From NCBI RefSeq assembly GCF_018687715.1, contig NC_056757.1, forward strand, positions 8,834,501-8,898,500: a stretch of 64,000 nucleotides of DNA, written 5' to 3'. This DNA is from Carya illinoinensis. Its lineage: Eukaryota; Streptophyta; Magnoliopsida; Fagales; Juglandaceae. A program made the position numbers and the translations under genes. The notes below the pieces were generated by a model. It was not told the origin of the DNA. It did not search any database and saw only the letters and a program-made list of their open reading frames with translations. Below are positions 47,481 through 59,078 of the stretch, piece by piece (within the stretch, counting starts at the first letter, position 1; every line of letters starts with the position of its first letter).

Positions 47481-49619
47481 ATTTATTACAAAACCGTAAT
47501 ATGAATCTGAAATACTAATTACATTTAAGAGATGATATTTCAGAACTAATAAATCTGAAACCCTTGAAGCCGAAAGGGTTTCAGATTTATATTTCAAATA
47601 TGTGCAGTTTTCATGAGCTCTTCTGGAGCCTCAATGACACTTAAATCATCTATATAAACTACAATAAGTTAATATAGATACTGAAAATATATGAAAAATA
47701 GCTTGTTCCACGTGCGTTTGGATTGTTTTAGATCTTATAAGGATTTTTGAAACTTGATAGAATAAGTACTTCAGGACTATATGCTTCATACATTTCATAT
47801 CTAGTAATACATATAAATATGCAGTTAATCATGCATATCCAAACTCTCGGTAACTTTCAAGCTAATAAAAATCTCAATATAATTTTATCCACTTCAAAAG
47901 TATATCAATATTATTTCTGCGAGAAACCGACTCGTGATTTATATATCACATTTTTATTTCCTTTATATAAATACCCACTGATATTCAACAAGTATAATCT
48001 TTTAGGTGTTTGGACTACAAGTCCATATATATCACATTTTACTAATGATATCAATTCTTTATGAATTGTTTCTTTCTAATTTGGCCAATATTTTTACATG
48101 GGTACTTTTCGACGGTTCTTAGTTCAATTTCTTCATTATTTCTAGTAATGTCAAGTGCCATCTTATATGAAAATATGTTGTCGACAGTGGTTTTATTTCT
48201 ATCCAGAATTTCTCCAATACTCATGAAATGTATCGAGATCTAGTTATTTTCAAGTACATGTCCCTCTTCAAGTGAAGACATTTTATGAAAAACCTCTTCA
48301 CGAGGATTACACTCTTCAGGAGTTTTTATTATAGGAGAATTTTGTACAGAAAGTTTGGATGGATCTTATTGTTTGTTTTGTGGGTACGGCCTCTTCAGGA
48401 GCATCGATTTCTTGTCTTTGTGCATTTCTCTTTCGGGATGCTTTATCTTTTGTATTAATAGGTCTCACACGCTTTTAAACATGTCTTATGTTCATTAGAC
48501 TGCTAAATTTCTTAATTGTCCTACGAGGACTTCAATTCTTGCTGGGATTTTAGCAGCTAAAATATGAGATCTTTTTATCTTATTGCATCAATAAATTAAT
48601 TATCATCTGAACTTCTAGTTCACTTATGATAATCAAGATAACGTCGAATTATTTCATTTTATTTAGTTCTAGCAAATTTTTTTTCCACTCATGGTGGGAA
48701 GACTTTATAGTAAAAGAATCTTCTGGTTTTTTTGTAGACGTTCATATGAAAATTATTCGACTTATCGTAATTGATTTTGGATAATTAAGATAATCATGAA
48801 AAACATACAAATATTTTGAATCATTCACTTTTTGATGCATCATAATATTTGATTTAATAGTTGTATAATATCATTTCAAAGAGAAAACTGGTTGTTTTTC
48901 CAATACGAGCTTCTGGCCCGAAATCATAAAAGTATTATAAAGATATTTATTACCATGTCCAATCTCTTAGTTTCTTTGAAAAAATGCACCATTCTCTTCT
49001 AAGAATAATATAAATCCAATACCATTCACTTCAAGGAATGATGTGGAACTAGTAGGATGTGACTAATGATTTCTTATCAAAAGCTCATTATTTTGCTTAG
49101 CCACTTGAAGACCAGATATAAATTTAGAATATATTGCGAACTTTTGCATTCAATATTGCTACTTCAGGAGCACATTCAAGGCATTCATTTTAAACATATA
49201 TTCTTTAATGGATTTTCTCTACACAATTTCAATTATTCAACTTCAGGTGCATTAATCATAACGAGTTTTTTGGAGGATCTCGATCTTTTGGTACACGTAT
49301 AACTCCCTTAAACTATCTCACAGAATTAATAGATCCTTTATTATGAGATACTCAATAAAATTATTGGTTTAGGGCGATCCTTCAGGGATGCTCAATTTCT
49401 ATTCCAAAATGAATCTTATCATCAATAATTCATAACAAGTATAAAAATAAATAAATAAAACTTATATATAAACTATGTGAATAAACATAGAATTTTATCA
49501 AGTAATAATAAGGAATATAATCTTTAATACTCACCTTAAGGATTGCAAATAATATATTGAAAAACTTAAAATAGAAAACCACTAGCTTCAAAATCAACAG
49601 AATCTCATGCCAGATTCTT

Positions 49620-49947
49620 CCGTTGGGATATGACTCCAATATCTTCGATCGTCAAAATCCCAGTGATCGATAACCCTTTTGAAGCAATGGACAAACAAAC
49701 ACCACTAGTACTTTTATGCAACCAAAATTTATTGGTTTCACAATCGAAACTATTAGCCCGACAAAGCCTCGCGTATATCTCTCAGTTACCCAAATCCACC
49801 GGAAACTCACCGAACACTTTCCTAACAAGGACTTGATAATTCGACGGCAACTTCGACTCCCACAGAAAATTGGCCCACGAAGCCCCACGAAAAACTCGAT
49901 TCAACCTCGCCAATTTGCAAATCTCTGGCAGGTCCAAGGAGGCCAGA
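49620..49947 (-). pseudogene. Captured fragment of an F-box/PP2-A type protein gene
   Basis: On the minus strand the reading [20 protein letters not shown], then WESKLPSNYQVLV, KVFGEFPVDLGN, EIYARLCRANSFD and STSGVCLSIASKGLSITGI matches the F-box to PP2-domain junction of plant F-box protein PP2-A relatives. It contains at least one in-frame stop and frame changes near the end, so it is not functional. It lies inside the copia element next to the bZIP fragment. Confidence 0.75.
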
Positions 49948-49960
49948 ACCAAAGCTGTCG

Positions 49961-50134
49961 CAAAGTGACCTGCGCTGAAAAGGTAGTTGCTTCCGACTGA
50001 AGTGTCTGCACCTTCCTCTCCAGCTCAACTGTATAGCGTATCTTCCTTTCCTTTGAATGTGCGGCAGATTGCCTATTAGCTAGGATCCTTTTAGTTCTTT
50101 TGGGATCAATTAAAGCAAGCTCCGCAAGTCTATC
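49961..50134 (-). pseudogene. Captured bZIP domain fragment (group I, VIP1/RF2a-like)
   Basis: The minus strand encodes [20 protein letters not shown] followed by [20 protein letters not shown] and [17 protein letters not shown]. This is the basic region (N-x7-R, here NRQSAAHSK with His replacing the usual Arg) and the first leucine-zipper heptads of group I plant bZIP factors. The reading leaves homology exactly where the F-box fragment starts. The Arg-to-His change affects the invariant DNA-contact position, so even the domain would be impaired. Confidence 0.85.
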
Positions 50135-50136
50135 AG

Positions 50137-50391
50137 GAACCCGTACTTCTTGCCGAACCTGGACAGGCACACGAAGAAGAGGGTGGCGACGCTGCTTAGT
50201 GACAGCTGCACGACGATCGCGAAGAGGATGAACATGGACCAAGACAGACACACTATCCACACATTCGATTGGTCCACGCACATCCGTCGAAGATAGGATC
50301 TGAAGCTTTGCAACTTGTCCTGTGCGTGTGAGATGCAGCATGTGAATTTTGTGTTCCCGCTTAGCAAGGCCTCCCTATCCTCGTCTCCCAT
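50137..50391 (-). pseudogene. Captured DUF3537 membrane-protein fragment
   Basis: From 50,391 the minus strand reads [60 protein letters not shown] and [20 protein letters not shown]. This matches my knowledge of the N-terminal region and first membrane segments of plant DUF3537 proteins, with the loop between the VV and QLSLS deleted. The fragment abuts the bZIP piece but in a different frame, so no fusion ORF exists. Confidence 0.7.
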
Positions 50392-50494
50392 AGATTTTGT
50401 ATTCATTTGAATTATTAGAGAGATAGACAAAATAAATTCGGAGAGGGAAAGAACCAAAATCTTATGGGCTATTTATTTGAAGCTATTTCGGTTT

Positions 50495-50682
50495 CGGTTT
50501 CGCGGCTCCTGCAGCAAGTGAACTCAACAATCCGGCAATCAATCCGTGGACATGGAATAATGGGAGAACGAGCACGATCGAGTCGGATTCATGAAGTTTT
50601 TACACCGATTGGCTATTGTGAACGGAGGATGCTAGATTGAGCTGAGTTAGAGGCACTCCTTTGGGCCGCTTTCTTTTTGAAA
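50495..50682 (-). pseudogene. Captured AAE3-like acyl-CoA ligase fragment
   Basis: The minus strand reads RPKGVPLTQLNLASSV and, after an in-frame stop, KLHESDSIVLVLPLFHVHGL followed by IAGLLSSLAAGAA. This is the AMP-binding region of oxalate-CoA ligase/AAE3-type enzymes (part of the P-loop motif ending RPKGV, and the LPLFHVHG motif). A stop replaces the expected Tyr codon. It is the fragment nearest the 5' LTR in transcription order. 50,690-51,050 upstream may hold more captured sequence that I cannot name. Confidence 0.75.
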
Positions 50683-51050
50683 TCCAAACCCTCCAAGATC
50701 TAGTCCTCAAATCTCAGCTGAAAATTTTGTTAACCATGGCAATTTCATCGTTGCCTATAGATCTGATCACATAACCAAAAAACTTGGCTTTGAGTTTTGA
50801 CCTCTATTTCCCCAACTGGGTTTTTAGCAACCCAATCGTCCACAGACCAAGATCCTTGGTTGAAGATGGTCTACAGAAAAACCATGACCTTTTTATTCTC
50901 GTGTCGATACCCAATGGAATCCGAGTATGTGGGCCATGAGGTTTGGGAGGAATTCGTTTTTGACTTTGTATTCGTAGTTGCGACAGCCAGTTTCTAAAGA
51001 GAGAAACGGGAGCTGGGAGGTGGAGAATGTTTTCAATCGTGCTGATAACG

Positions 51051-51230
51051 TGCTGTAAAATTAATGAAAAGACAAATAAGGAAAGACAAAGAGAGAAAAT
51101 TCTTATTTCCATATCATGTACCTTGAATGATATCCATATATATAGAAGTACAAATGTCTTAATTGACAATTAAGACCTGGTCAATTATGATAACTAAATG
51201 TGATCATAGAATACAAGTTAGTTTATAACA
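51051..51230 (-). repeat. 5' LTR of the copia element
   Basis: 180 bp partner of 45,707-45,886. Of about 20 differences seen by eye, about 15 are transitions, and this copy is more often the A/T-bearing one. On the minus strand it is followed by CGTTATCAGCACG, which resembles an initiator-Met tRNA primer site in its TATCAG core. Confidence 0.92.
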
Positions 51231-51235
51231 AATGT

Positions 51236-52159
51236 AAGATACTTGATAGTTTAAGGTTATCTATTTTTTTTCGTGAATTAGTCTTAAAGCAGGATGTGGT
51301 ATAAAAAGTCACATTCAAATATAAGTAATGCTAGATACAGTTATAGAGTGTGCAAGCATTGTGCAATTCTTTTGAAAAAGAGTGGAGTCAACTATTAAAA
51401 AATTAATATTTTATCACGTGAATTTCATATTTATTTACTTTTTTTAAAATGATTACGCGATGTTTGTACATTCAACGATTGTAAATATCAATTCTCATTA
51501 AAAAAATTTCATATCAAGGAGACTTTAACGAACTTTTAGAGTATAAAGCTATATATTGTGAAATGGTGGCGTTATAAGCCTATAATATCCAAACTACCTA
51601 AACTTGATATTGTTGCACAAAAGCTGATCACCTTAACCCGCCATACACATTTTTTTGGAGATTTGGGCTATGAAGCTCAAATCAAAGCCATAAAATAAGT
51701 AGCTACTCCTACTTCATTTGGGACTTCTATTAAACTAACCTATGAAAGAGTTCCACCTTGCTTCCTCTTTACAAGAGAATCCATGAATTCAAGCACCCGT
51801 ATTAGCAATAGGGATACAAAAGACAAATAACTAGCCAACTATGTATGCCTTCAATTATCATCACCACTCATCTTTTCTAATGGAATGGACTCCTCCCTAG
51901 ATTTCCCTTTCTGTTATTCCAAGCAAATCCATTCTAAAGATTAGAAAACAACAAAAAATGTGAGTGGACCTAACTTCTTGAATTATGACTATATTCATGA
52001 CTTGAGAGACGCTTTGGGCTAGATGCAGTGAGAAACTCAAATTTACACCCTCGAACGGGAGAGGGTATATACGCTGTCTAATATCTTTATTATAGAATTG
52101 ATTTGAGATGATTAGACTCACGTACCCTCTGCTCTCAAGCCCGAAGCGCTCTCCTCCCC
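51236..52159. other. Intergenic spacer with a small MITE
   Basis: 51,325-51,510 has ends TAATGCTAGATACAG and ATTGTAAATATCAATTCTCATT in inverted resemblance, with internal CAAGCATTGTGCAATTC and TACGCGATGTTTGTAC, typical of a short plant MITE. The rest is AT-rich with no gene seen. Confidence 0.4.
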
Positions 52160-52196
52160 CACCTTGTCGCTCTCTCTGTCTGTCTCTCTCTCTCTG

Positions 52197-52236
<40 letters not shown>
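52160..52236 (+). repeat. (CT)n microsatellite
   Basis: About 75 bp of CT repeats with GTCTGT interruptions. It lies exactly at the 3' end of the minus-strand LINE, so on that strand it is a (GA)n tail-like extension. Confidence 0.9.
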
Positions 52237-55200
52237 AAAGAAGGCCAACTTTTATTGTGAATAACCTTTAAATCAGGGAATGAATACAATTAGATAAGCT
52301 TCAGTGTCTACAATATCATGTTCTAAACATAAAGCATTCTTAGCAACTCATGGGCAACATTATTAGCTTCTCTAAGAATATGTTGAATTGAACACTTCTT
52401 CATGTGAAAAAAGGCATTTATAGATGTCACAAAATTAGTCCAGCACCACTCCAATTCCCCTCCTCTTCCTCCACTACCTTAACAACCCTCAATACATCCC
52501 CTTCCAAGATTGTTGGGTTTAAACCTAGGTCAGAGCTGAAGATTGCTGCTTGGAGAGCAGCTGTTGTTGCAATAAGATAAGCATCAAGATAGAGATCTCT
52601 TGTAGCTCTAAGAGTAAGAGTAGCTAACATTTGATCTTGCCAATCACGGGTAACCACTCCAATGCCCACTTTACATAGACTTTTGCTGATGGCAACATCC
52701 CAATTCACATTGAAAGTATCCTTAGGGAAGCTGACCATTGTAAAATGGGACTTGAGTTGGTCACTATCGAGTGGGGATTCTTGTGATGCACCTCTTTGAA
52801 CTCCTTCAGACTTCTATTGGATGGATCACTAGGGCACTGGGATGCACCAAATCTTTTCCATAAGTTCCAAGCCACCATTGCAAACTCTTCAACTTCATCT
52901 ATGTGCAAACTTGAGAATATAGTTTCAAGCATCTCTTTGAAGGAATTCTTCTTAATACTGCTCTTTTTAACTTCTTTAGAACACTAACCCCAAGCATCCT
53001 TAGTAGAAAAGCAACTTCATAGAACATGCTTAGTAGCTTATGGCCAAATTAGACGTATTGGATATATTTGATTGTCGATCACTTTCTCTTTATACAGATT
53101 CACCTTAGTTGGAAGAGCTCGAGACTACCCTCTAAAGAAAGGTTTTGCATGCATTTGCAATCTTGAGTTTCCATATCCGAGACCAAATGGATCTGTATAA
53201 TTTTTGTTGGATGATTGTCATTTTCTTCTGTCTTGTATCTCTCCTTGAAGGTGGTATGCACTCTTTCTAGAAAATCTTCCATTTGAGGTGCATCTCCATA
53301 CCAGGTTATCACTTCTATTATAGGCACTAATTGGAATCTTAAGAACTTCCTCCCTTTCTGATGCAGTAAATAGGGCATGGATTACCTAGACATCCCACTG
53401 CTTTTTGTCACAGTCTATCAAGTCCTTTACCATGGCTTCCTCACGAAGGATCTTAGGTGGAGATTAGACTTTGAAAGTAGAAGGACGTGGTATCCATTTG
53501 TCTTTCCATATCCTTACGAGACTTCCATTTCTAATTCGCCATAATAGTCCATTTTTAAGAAGGGGCCTTGTTGCGACAAGACTAGGCCAAAGAAAAGATG
53601 GATTTCTGACTAGTTTGGCTTCAAAAAAGTATCATATGGGGAATTATTTTACCTTCAGCACCCTAATTGCTTGTAATTGGGGTTTTTCCAGTATATTCCA
53701 ACCTTGTTTGTTAGTATAGCAAGGTTAAAATTCTCCAAGTCTCTAAACCCAATACCACCTGTAGCGTTTGCCTTTCACATCTGCCTCCAGTTAACTCAAT
53801 GAATTTTGTTCCTTTTCTCACTTTGACCCCACCAAAACTGCTTCATTACTCTATTGATCTCTCCAAGCGTACTCTTTGAGAGTTTTCCACGCTGTAAGTA
53901 GGAATGGCTTGGAAGATAGACTTTAGCAACATTTTTAGCTTGGGAAAGGTATTTAACCTTCCAATTACTAATCCTTCTTCTTACATTATCTAGGATGCTC
54001 TAGAAATCTTTTGATCTTGACTTTTCAATTTGGGTTGGTAGGCCAAGATACTTCTAATATGACGAGGAGGATCTAATGTCAATTGTTGTAGTGATAATTT
54101 CTCTTACATGCTACTTGGTGTTGCTACTGAAGAATATTGATATTTTGTCTTTATTAAGCTTCTGGCCATAGGCCTTCTCATAAACATCTAGCAAATGCAT
54201 TAATATATTCCACTCTAGAGGGTTTCCCTTGCAAAATAAAAAGACTATCATTTGCAAAAATGAGGTAGTTAATGTGTAACTGACCTCGAGCAATTAAGAT
54301 TCATGTGATATGATCTTTGCTTGCTACATTGTTGGGTGAGGAACTGAGGGTTTCAAAATATAAAATAAAAAGATAGGGTGAAAGAGAGTCACCTTGTCTG
54401 ATTCCTCTGAAAGGTTGGAATGCTTGGTAAGGCATACTATTGATGAGTATGGAATAGGATACTATCCTTACACACCTCATTATCAAGGCAATTCATTTGT
54501 TAGTAAAACTCATTTTCTTCATTAGTACAACCAAGAAGTCTCATTCCACCCTATCATATGCTTTGTTCATATCTACTTTCATGGCCATACAACCATATTT
54601 GTTTCCCCTCATCCTACTATGCATAGAATGCAAGGTTTTATAGGGAACAATGATGTTGTCCATGATCAATCTATCTAGAATGAAGACACTTTGAGTTGGA
54701 GGGATAATAGCAAGTAAGATAGTCTTCAAGTTGTTAGCCAGAACTTTTGTGACAATTTTATACAAAACATTGTACAAGCTTATAAGTCTAAAGTTTGATA
54801 CAAACACTAGAATTTTCTTCCTGGGGATAAGGGTTAATTGAGTGTCATTTAACCCCTTTGACCAAAGCCCTTGGTTAAGAAATTCAAGAGCTGATTTAAC
54901 CAATTACATCCCAGTTGTGGTGATAGAAGTAAGCTGGAAAGCTATCTGGACCTAGGGAGCTCAAAGCATTCATGATAAAAATTGTCTTTTTAACTTCACA
55001 TGTAGTAAATTCTCTAGTGAGACTCGCATTCATTTCATCAATTACATATGCATCCAAAGGTTTGAGACATACATCAAAGCTAGAAGGTTGTGAGGAAGAA
55101 AATATATTGTGGAAGAAAGAGTGGAATAACCTACTTATGTCTTTAGGATTGGTGGCCATGTTTCCCTCCCCATCTGAGATGCACTTAATGGTGCTAATCT

Positions 55201-58000
55201 TCTTTCTCTGAGTTGCACAGGAGTGGAAATATTTAGTGTTCCTATCACCCTTTTACAGCCACATTTGTTTTGCTCTTTGTCTCCACTTGATATGTTCCTC
55301 TTCCAACATGACCTCTACTTCTCTTTGAAATTGTTTTAACTTCTTGTATAGCTATTAGATCTTTGCAATGAATTAATCATTTGTAGCTTTTTATTGATTG
55401 AACCCCTTTGTTTGTGCAACACATTTTTCACTCCACAAAGAAAGCCTATGGCTACATCTATTCAATCCCTCCCTAGTAGAAATAATCTTACTGTTGTAGT
55501 TGAAATGCCATTTTCAGGTATTTTTTACCACCTCGTGGTAATCTTCTCTTCTAGCCCAACTAGCTTCATATCGAAAAGGCTTTCCAAGTGGTTGGATTTC
55601 TTCAATTTCATTGCTTGCAAAAATTAGAATGGGGCCATGATTAGAGTAACATACTGCAAGAACCTTGACTTTGAACTAGGAAGAGGAGTTGATCCATGCA
55701 CTGTTGCCTAGAGCTTTGTCCAGCCTCTCTTTGGTAAAACCACCACCCTCCATATTGTTGCACCATGTATACTTAGGTCCCTCAAAGCCCAAGTCACTAA
55801 GCTCACACTCTTTTAATGCTTCTCTAAAACTCTCCATCTGCTTATAAGGTTGAGCAGCCCCAGCCTATTTTTCATCTTGGGTAAGGATTTCATTAAACTT
55901 TTATGCAAACTATGAGAGCGTAGCATTTGGTTTGAGGCGAGTTAGAAGTCTCCACCTCTCTTCTCTTTTTGTCGTAATAGGGCCGCCATAAAACCCAGTC
56001 AAACATCATTCACCCTTGTTTGTGTGATCATCCACCAGCAATGAGATATGACTTTGGGAATATGTATCTAAATGGGCTTGAAAATGATCATTCCACGAGG
56101 ACATTCCCCCACTCCCCCTCCTTGCTATCAACCACAAACTTTGATCAAAGCCCAGCTTATACCTAATACTCACTACTTTGTCACTTCTGCATTTTGTTTC
56201 CATTAAGAAAATAAAACTTGGGCACTTCTCCTTCACCAAGTAGTAAAATTTACAAACTGCTTGAGAGTTTCCAAGCCTTCAACAATTCCAACTTAAGAGG
56301 ATCATTGGTCTTGGCAAGTTTGCTTAACAACCTCCACCAATATAAGTTGCTCTTGAGAAAAAAAAAAGAACTATCACCTCAAAGCTTTTTAAGCAAGATA
56401 TCAAGGCTATCATCCTCATCCATTAGGACCAAATCCCTTTTCTTGCTAGTATCATGCAGTTCAGTACCCATGGGGTTGTCATCCTTAACAGGTAAAACTA
56501 TTTTTGAGTCTCCTCTAGCTCAGCATTTCTAGCTTGCCACTCTTTTTTTTTTTTTTTTTTTTAATTTCCCCTTAGGGTCTTAGAATTGCTTTGTTGGTCC
56601 TAATTGGCTTTCTCATGATTGGGAAGTTGCTTTTTGGGCACAAAGTCAAAAGTCATATGCGTAGGAGCTTTCTAAAGCAACTCTTCATGATCTCTATACC
56701 ATTTTTCCAAACTGATCAAATTGCTTTGACCTTTGATATTTATGGAAAGATCCCTTACCAGATTTGATCGAGATTGGTATGGCTGCTAAATCTTCCATGT
56801 GGGGATCTTTCTTTGATTTTGCATATTCTCATGCCCAAATAGGGTGTCAGCCGTCAACTTTCTATGATTTCCTCCTTCTAATTCTTTGTTCCCTTGATTC
56901 TTGCCACACTCTCTTGATTATGATCCTTGAGCTGATATATTGGTAGTTTCCTTTTTTTAATCTTCCTTTAAATACTTTCCTTTCTAAATTCATCGAAGTT
57001 CTCATTGAAAAAAATTCTAGGCCATGACTCAAAGGTATGTTACTGAAACTTTTAACCACCTTTTTTTCTAGCTGCTAGAAGTGTTGATATGGCTACACTA
57101 GCTCTAAAAGCACTAGCATTGGCTTCATTAAAGCCAATGCATATTCAAATTTTGATGAATTTACTTAAAATGAAGCTACATTGGATTTATCAAAGAGGTA
57201 TTTGAGAAACTTTGAATTACAATAATTGTTGCTCTTCCTTCAAATTTGAAGGTCTACTATTCCACATTCAAACTAATATTTTATTCTAATTTTAATAGGC
57301 AATGGTTTTATTTTATTTTATTCTAAATTAGTTGGGAATCAATTATTGAAGTACTAAATTAAACTATTAATGTCCATATGGTTAGTATAATTACAAAATA
57401 TGAAGAAAAAAAATTAAAAATATTATTATTAAGAAAATAATATTATATTATTATTTTGATGAATTTAATGGCTAATCCAATGTGGAATTATAGATATGAA
57501 GGTTTTAAATTTATGAAAAATGTGTACTTTTCATCAAATTTTGAAGATGAATTTGATGAATCCAATGCTAATGCTCTTAAGCCATGGACCATATTGATCA
57601 TTCATATTCTCTCATAACCTTCCATCATTGTTATTCTTTTAGCATGCATTCCCTTCATGCTTAATGACTCCACATCGGAAACAAAAGAGGGACAGATATC
57701 CATATTTGAAAGGGATCCACGACTCTCTCCCCTATAGAGAGAAACCTTCCTCTAACAAGGGGCTCTATGATATTAACTTGCACTTTGGTCCTAAAAAACT
57801 TACCCTAGCCAATGCCTTTCTCATCCACATTAACTTTCATGGCCGTGCCAATAGCTGCACCAAGTTTTTCTTTCTCCATACTCTTTGGTCACGCCTGTTA
57901 ATGGCATGTTGTGGAGTTGAACCCAAAATGGCTCATGTGTGAATGGAATGTCCTTTGCCGTTGTGCCTCCAAATTTATTCAAACATATTAAAAAAGGATC
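52237..58000 (-). mobile_element. Near full-length but dead L1-type LINE with RNase H
   Basis: Reading the minus strand from right to left, the order is as follows. ORF1-like text is at 57,680-57,900 (plant LINE zinc-knuckle/DUF4283 type, ending VPLLFPMWSH). Endonuclease text is near 56,000-56,240 (FIFLMETKC). Reverse transcriptase spans 54,100-55,160 (SLGPDSFPAYFYH, LIPRKKILVFVSNFRLISLY, MKVDMNKAYDRVEW, FRGIRQGDSLSPYLF). RNase H is at 52,430-52,738 (NVNWDVAISKSLCKVGIGVV). The catalytic FADD box reads FANDS (about 54,265), and many stops and frameshifts break the ORFs. A MITE interrupts ORF1 at 57,101-57,580. The right boundary is approximate. Confidence 0.8.
57101..57580. mobile_element. MITE with AGCATTGG-type ends, nested in the LINE
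   Basis: Left end TCTAAAAGCACTAGCATTGG and right end TCCAATGCTAATGCTCTTAA are inverted repeats of about 17-20 bp with few mismatches. The ~440 bp core is AT-rich and contains ATTTTGATGAATTTA and GATGAATTTGATGAATCC sub-terminal repeats. Confidence 0.65.
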
Positions 58001-59078
58001 AAAAGACCTGGGTCATCCTTTAAGAACACAATCTTCGTCAATATTGTGCCTTGCGGGTGGGTTGGTTCGGCCGCATGGGAGATTGATTTTCAGATAATGT
58101 GTACTACAATATGTCAAACGACACAAAAATATTGTAAGGGATGGTTATGCATCTAAATGAGAATAATTTTTGTTCAAAGTTTAGGGCTTAGACTCGAATA
58201 GAGACAAAATGCATAAAGTAGATCTTTCAGCATTCAAATTCACTCAGACAATTGTAAATATTGTAGAATTCAGAGATCTACCAAGCATTGAAGAATGAAG
58301 GGAAGAATGGGTTTTGAATTTGCTGGACAATTTGAGAAATCCGAGGATCAAATAGCCATCAGCTTAATATCTGACAAGCTGGATTATTCTGCTTCAGTGA
58401 CAATTAATGAGGCAGTTTTGTACAAAGAGCAACCACGGCAGATGTTGAAGTGGTAGTAACAAAAGAATGGATAGGCCAGGGTAATAAACAGTCTCCAAAC
58501 AATTTAGGTAATAAGATAAAAAAGAGTAACAATAGTGAATACGACAATAGACTAACAGCTAATATAATTTTCGATAATAATATTACATTTGTTGGAAAAA
58601 ATTATTATGTTGTCAACAATATCATGAAAAATCTTAATAAGACTGCAAGACTAGTTAAATGCACCGATAAACTCTAACTTGTTTAGAACCATGAATCATG
58701 CAAAGTGATGAGTATAATGCAAGCATCTTGCCAAAGAGATGTAAAACCAACTAATGGTCAGTGGTTTTCTTTGTTTTTTTTTTTTTTTTAACAGAAGTTT
58801 GGTCTTCAACAATTTAACCATTCATTACAATATATACCCATGAGCATCTTGAGTTCCAAGGGGTTTCACTAATCCAAATGTGCTTTTGCAGCATCAGAAA
58901 TTGAAGAAGCAAATCCTCTCACTGGCCTCGAAAAAGGATGCCTTTCCCTTCCCACTACATTTTTCCCGCTTTCAAAACCAGAAAGCATGGATCTCGGTCA
59001 GAGCTCAAGCTGACAGAGAGACTTTAATGCTACTCCATTACCTGGTACTAATTTTAGGACGGATGTTCGATCCATACA
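58001..59078. other. Spacer between the LINE and DMS3; 3' UTR of DMS3 expected here
   Basis: A short plus-strand frame at 58,450-58,677 is Asn-rich and unrecognised. A T run at 58,770-58,790 and AT-rich text follow. The DMS3 polyadenylation region should lie just below 59,079, but I cannot fix it. Confidence 0.4.

Larger units (their letters stand above)
45702..51235 (-). mobile_element. Ty1/copia retrotransposon with captured host-gene fragments
   Basis: LTRs of exactly 180 bp (45,707-45,886 and 51,051-51,230) are flanked by a perfect 5 bp duplication AATGT (45,702-45,706 and 51,231-51,235). The polypurine tract AAAGGGGAAG lies inside the left LTR on the minus strand (45,887-45,896), and a TATCAG-containing primer-site-like motif follows the right LTR, so transcription runs on the minus strand. 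Copia polymerase text is readable but broken: VVQTPKRLYLLNISGYLYKG near 47,950-48,040 and VPYLSAIGALMYLTNCTR near 46,295-46,345. The LTRs differ at about 20 of 180 positions by eye, so the insertion is old. Between the 5' LTR and pol, where gag would be expected, lie fragments of four host genes. Confidence 0.9.

Noticed and set aside
49961..50134. A bZIP transcription factor gene
   Set aside because: Only the basic region and first heptads are present, the invariant Arg is His, the sequence turns into an F-box gene fragment at its 3' edge, and everything lies between two copia LTRs.
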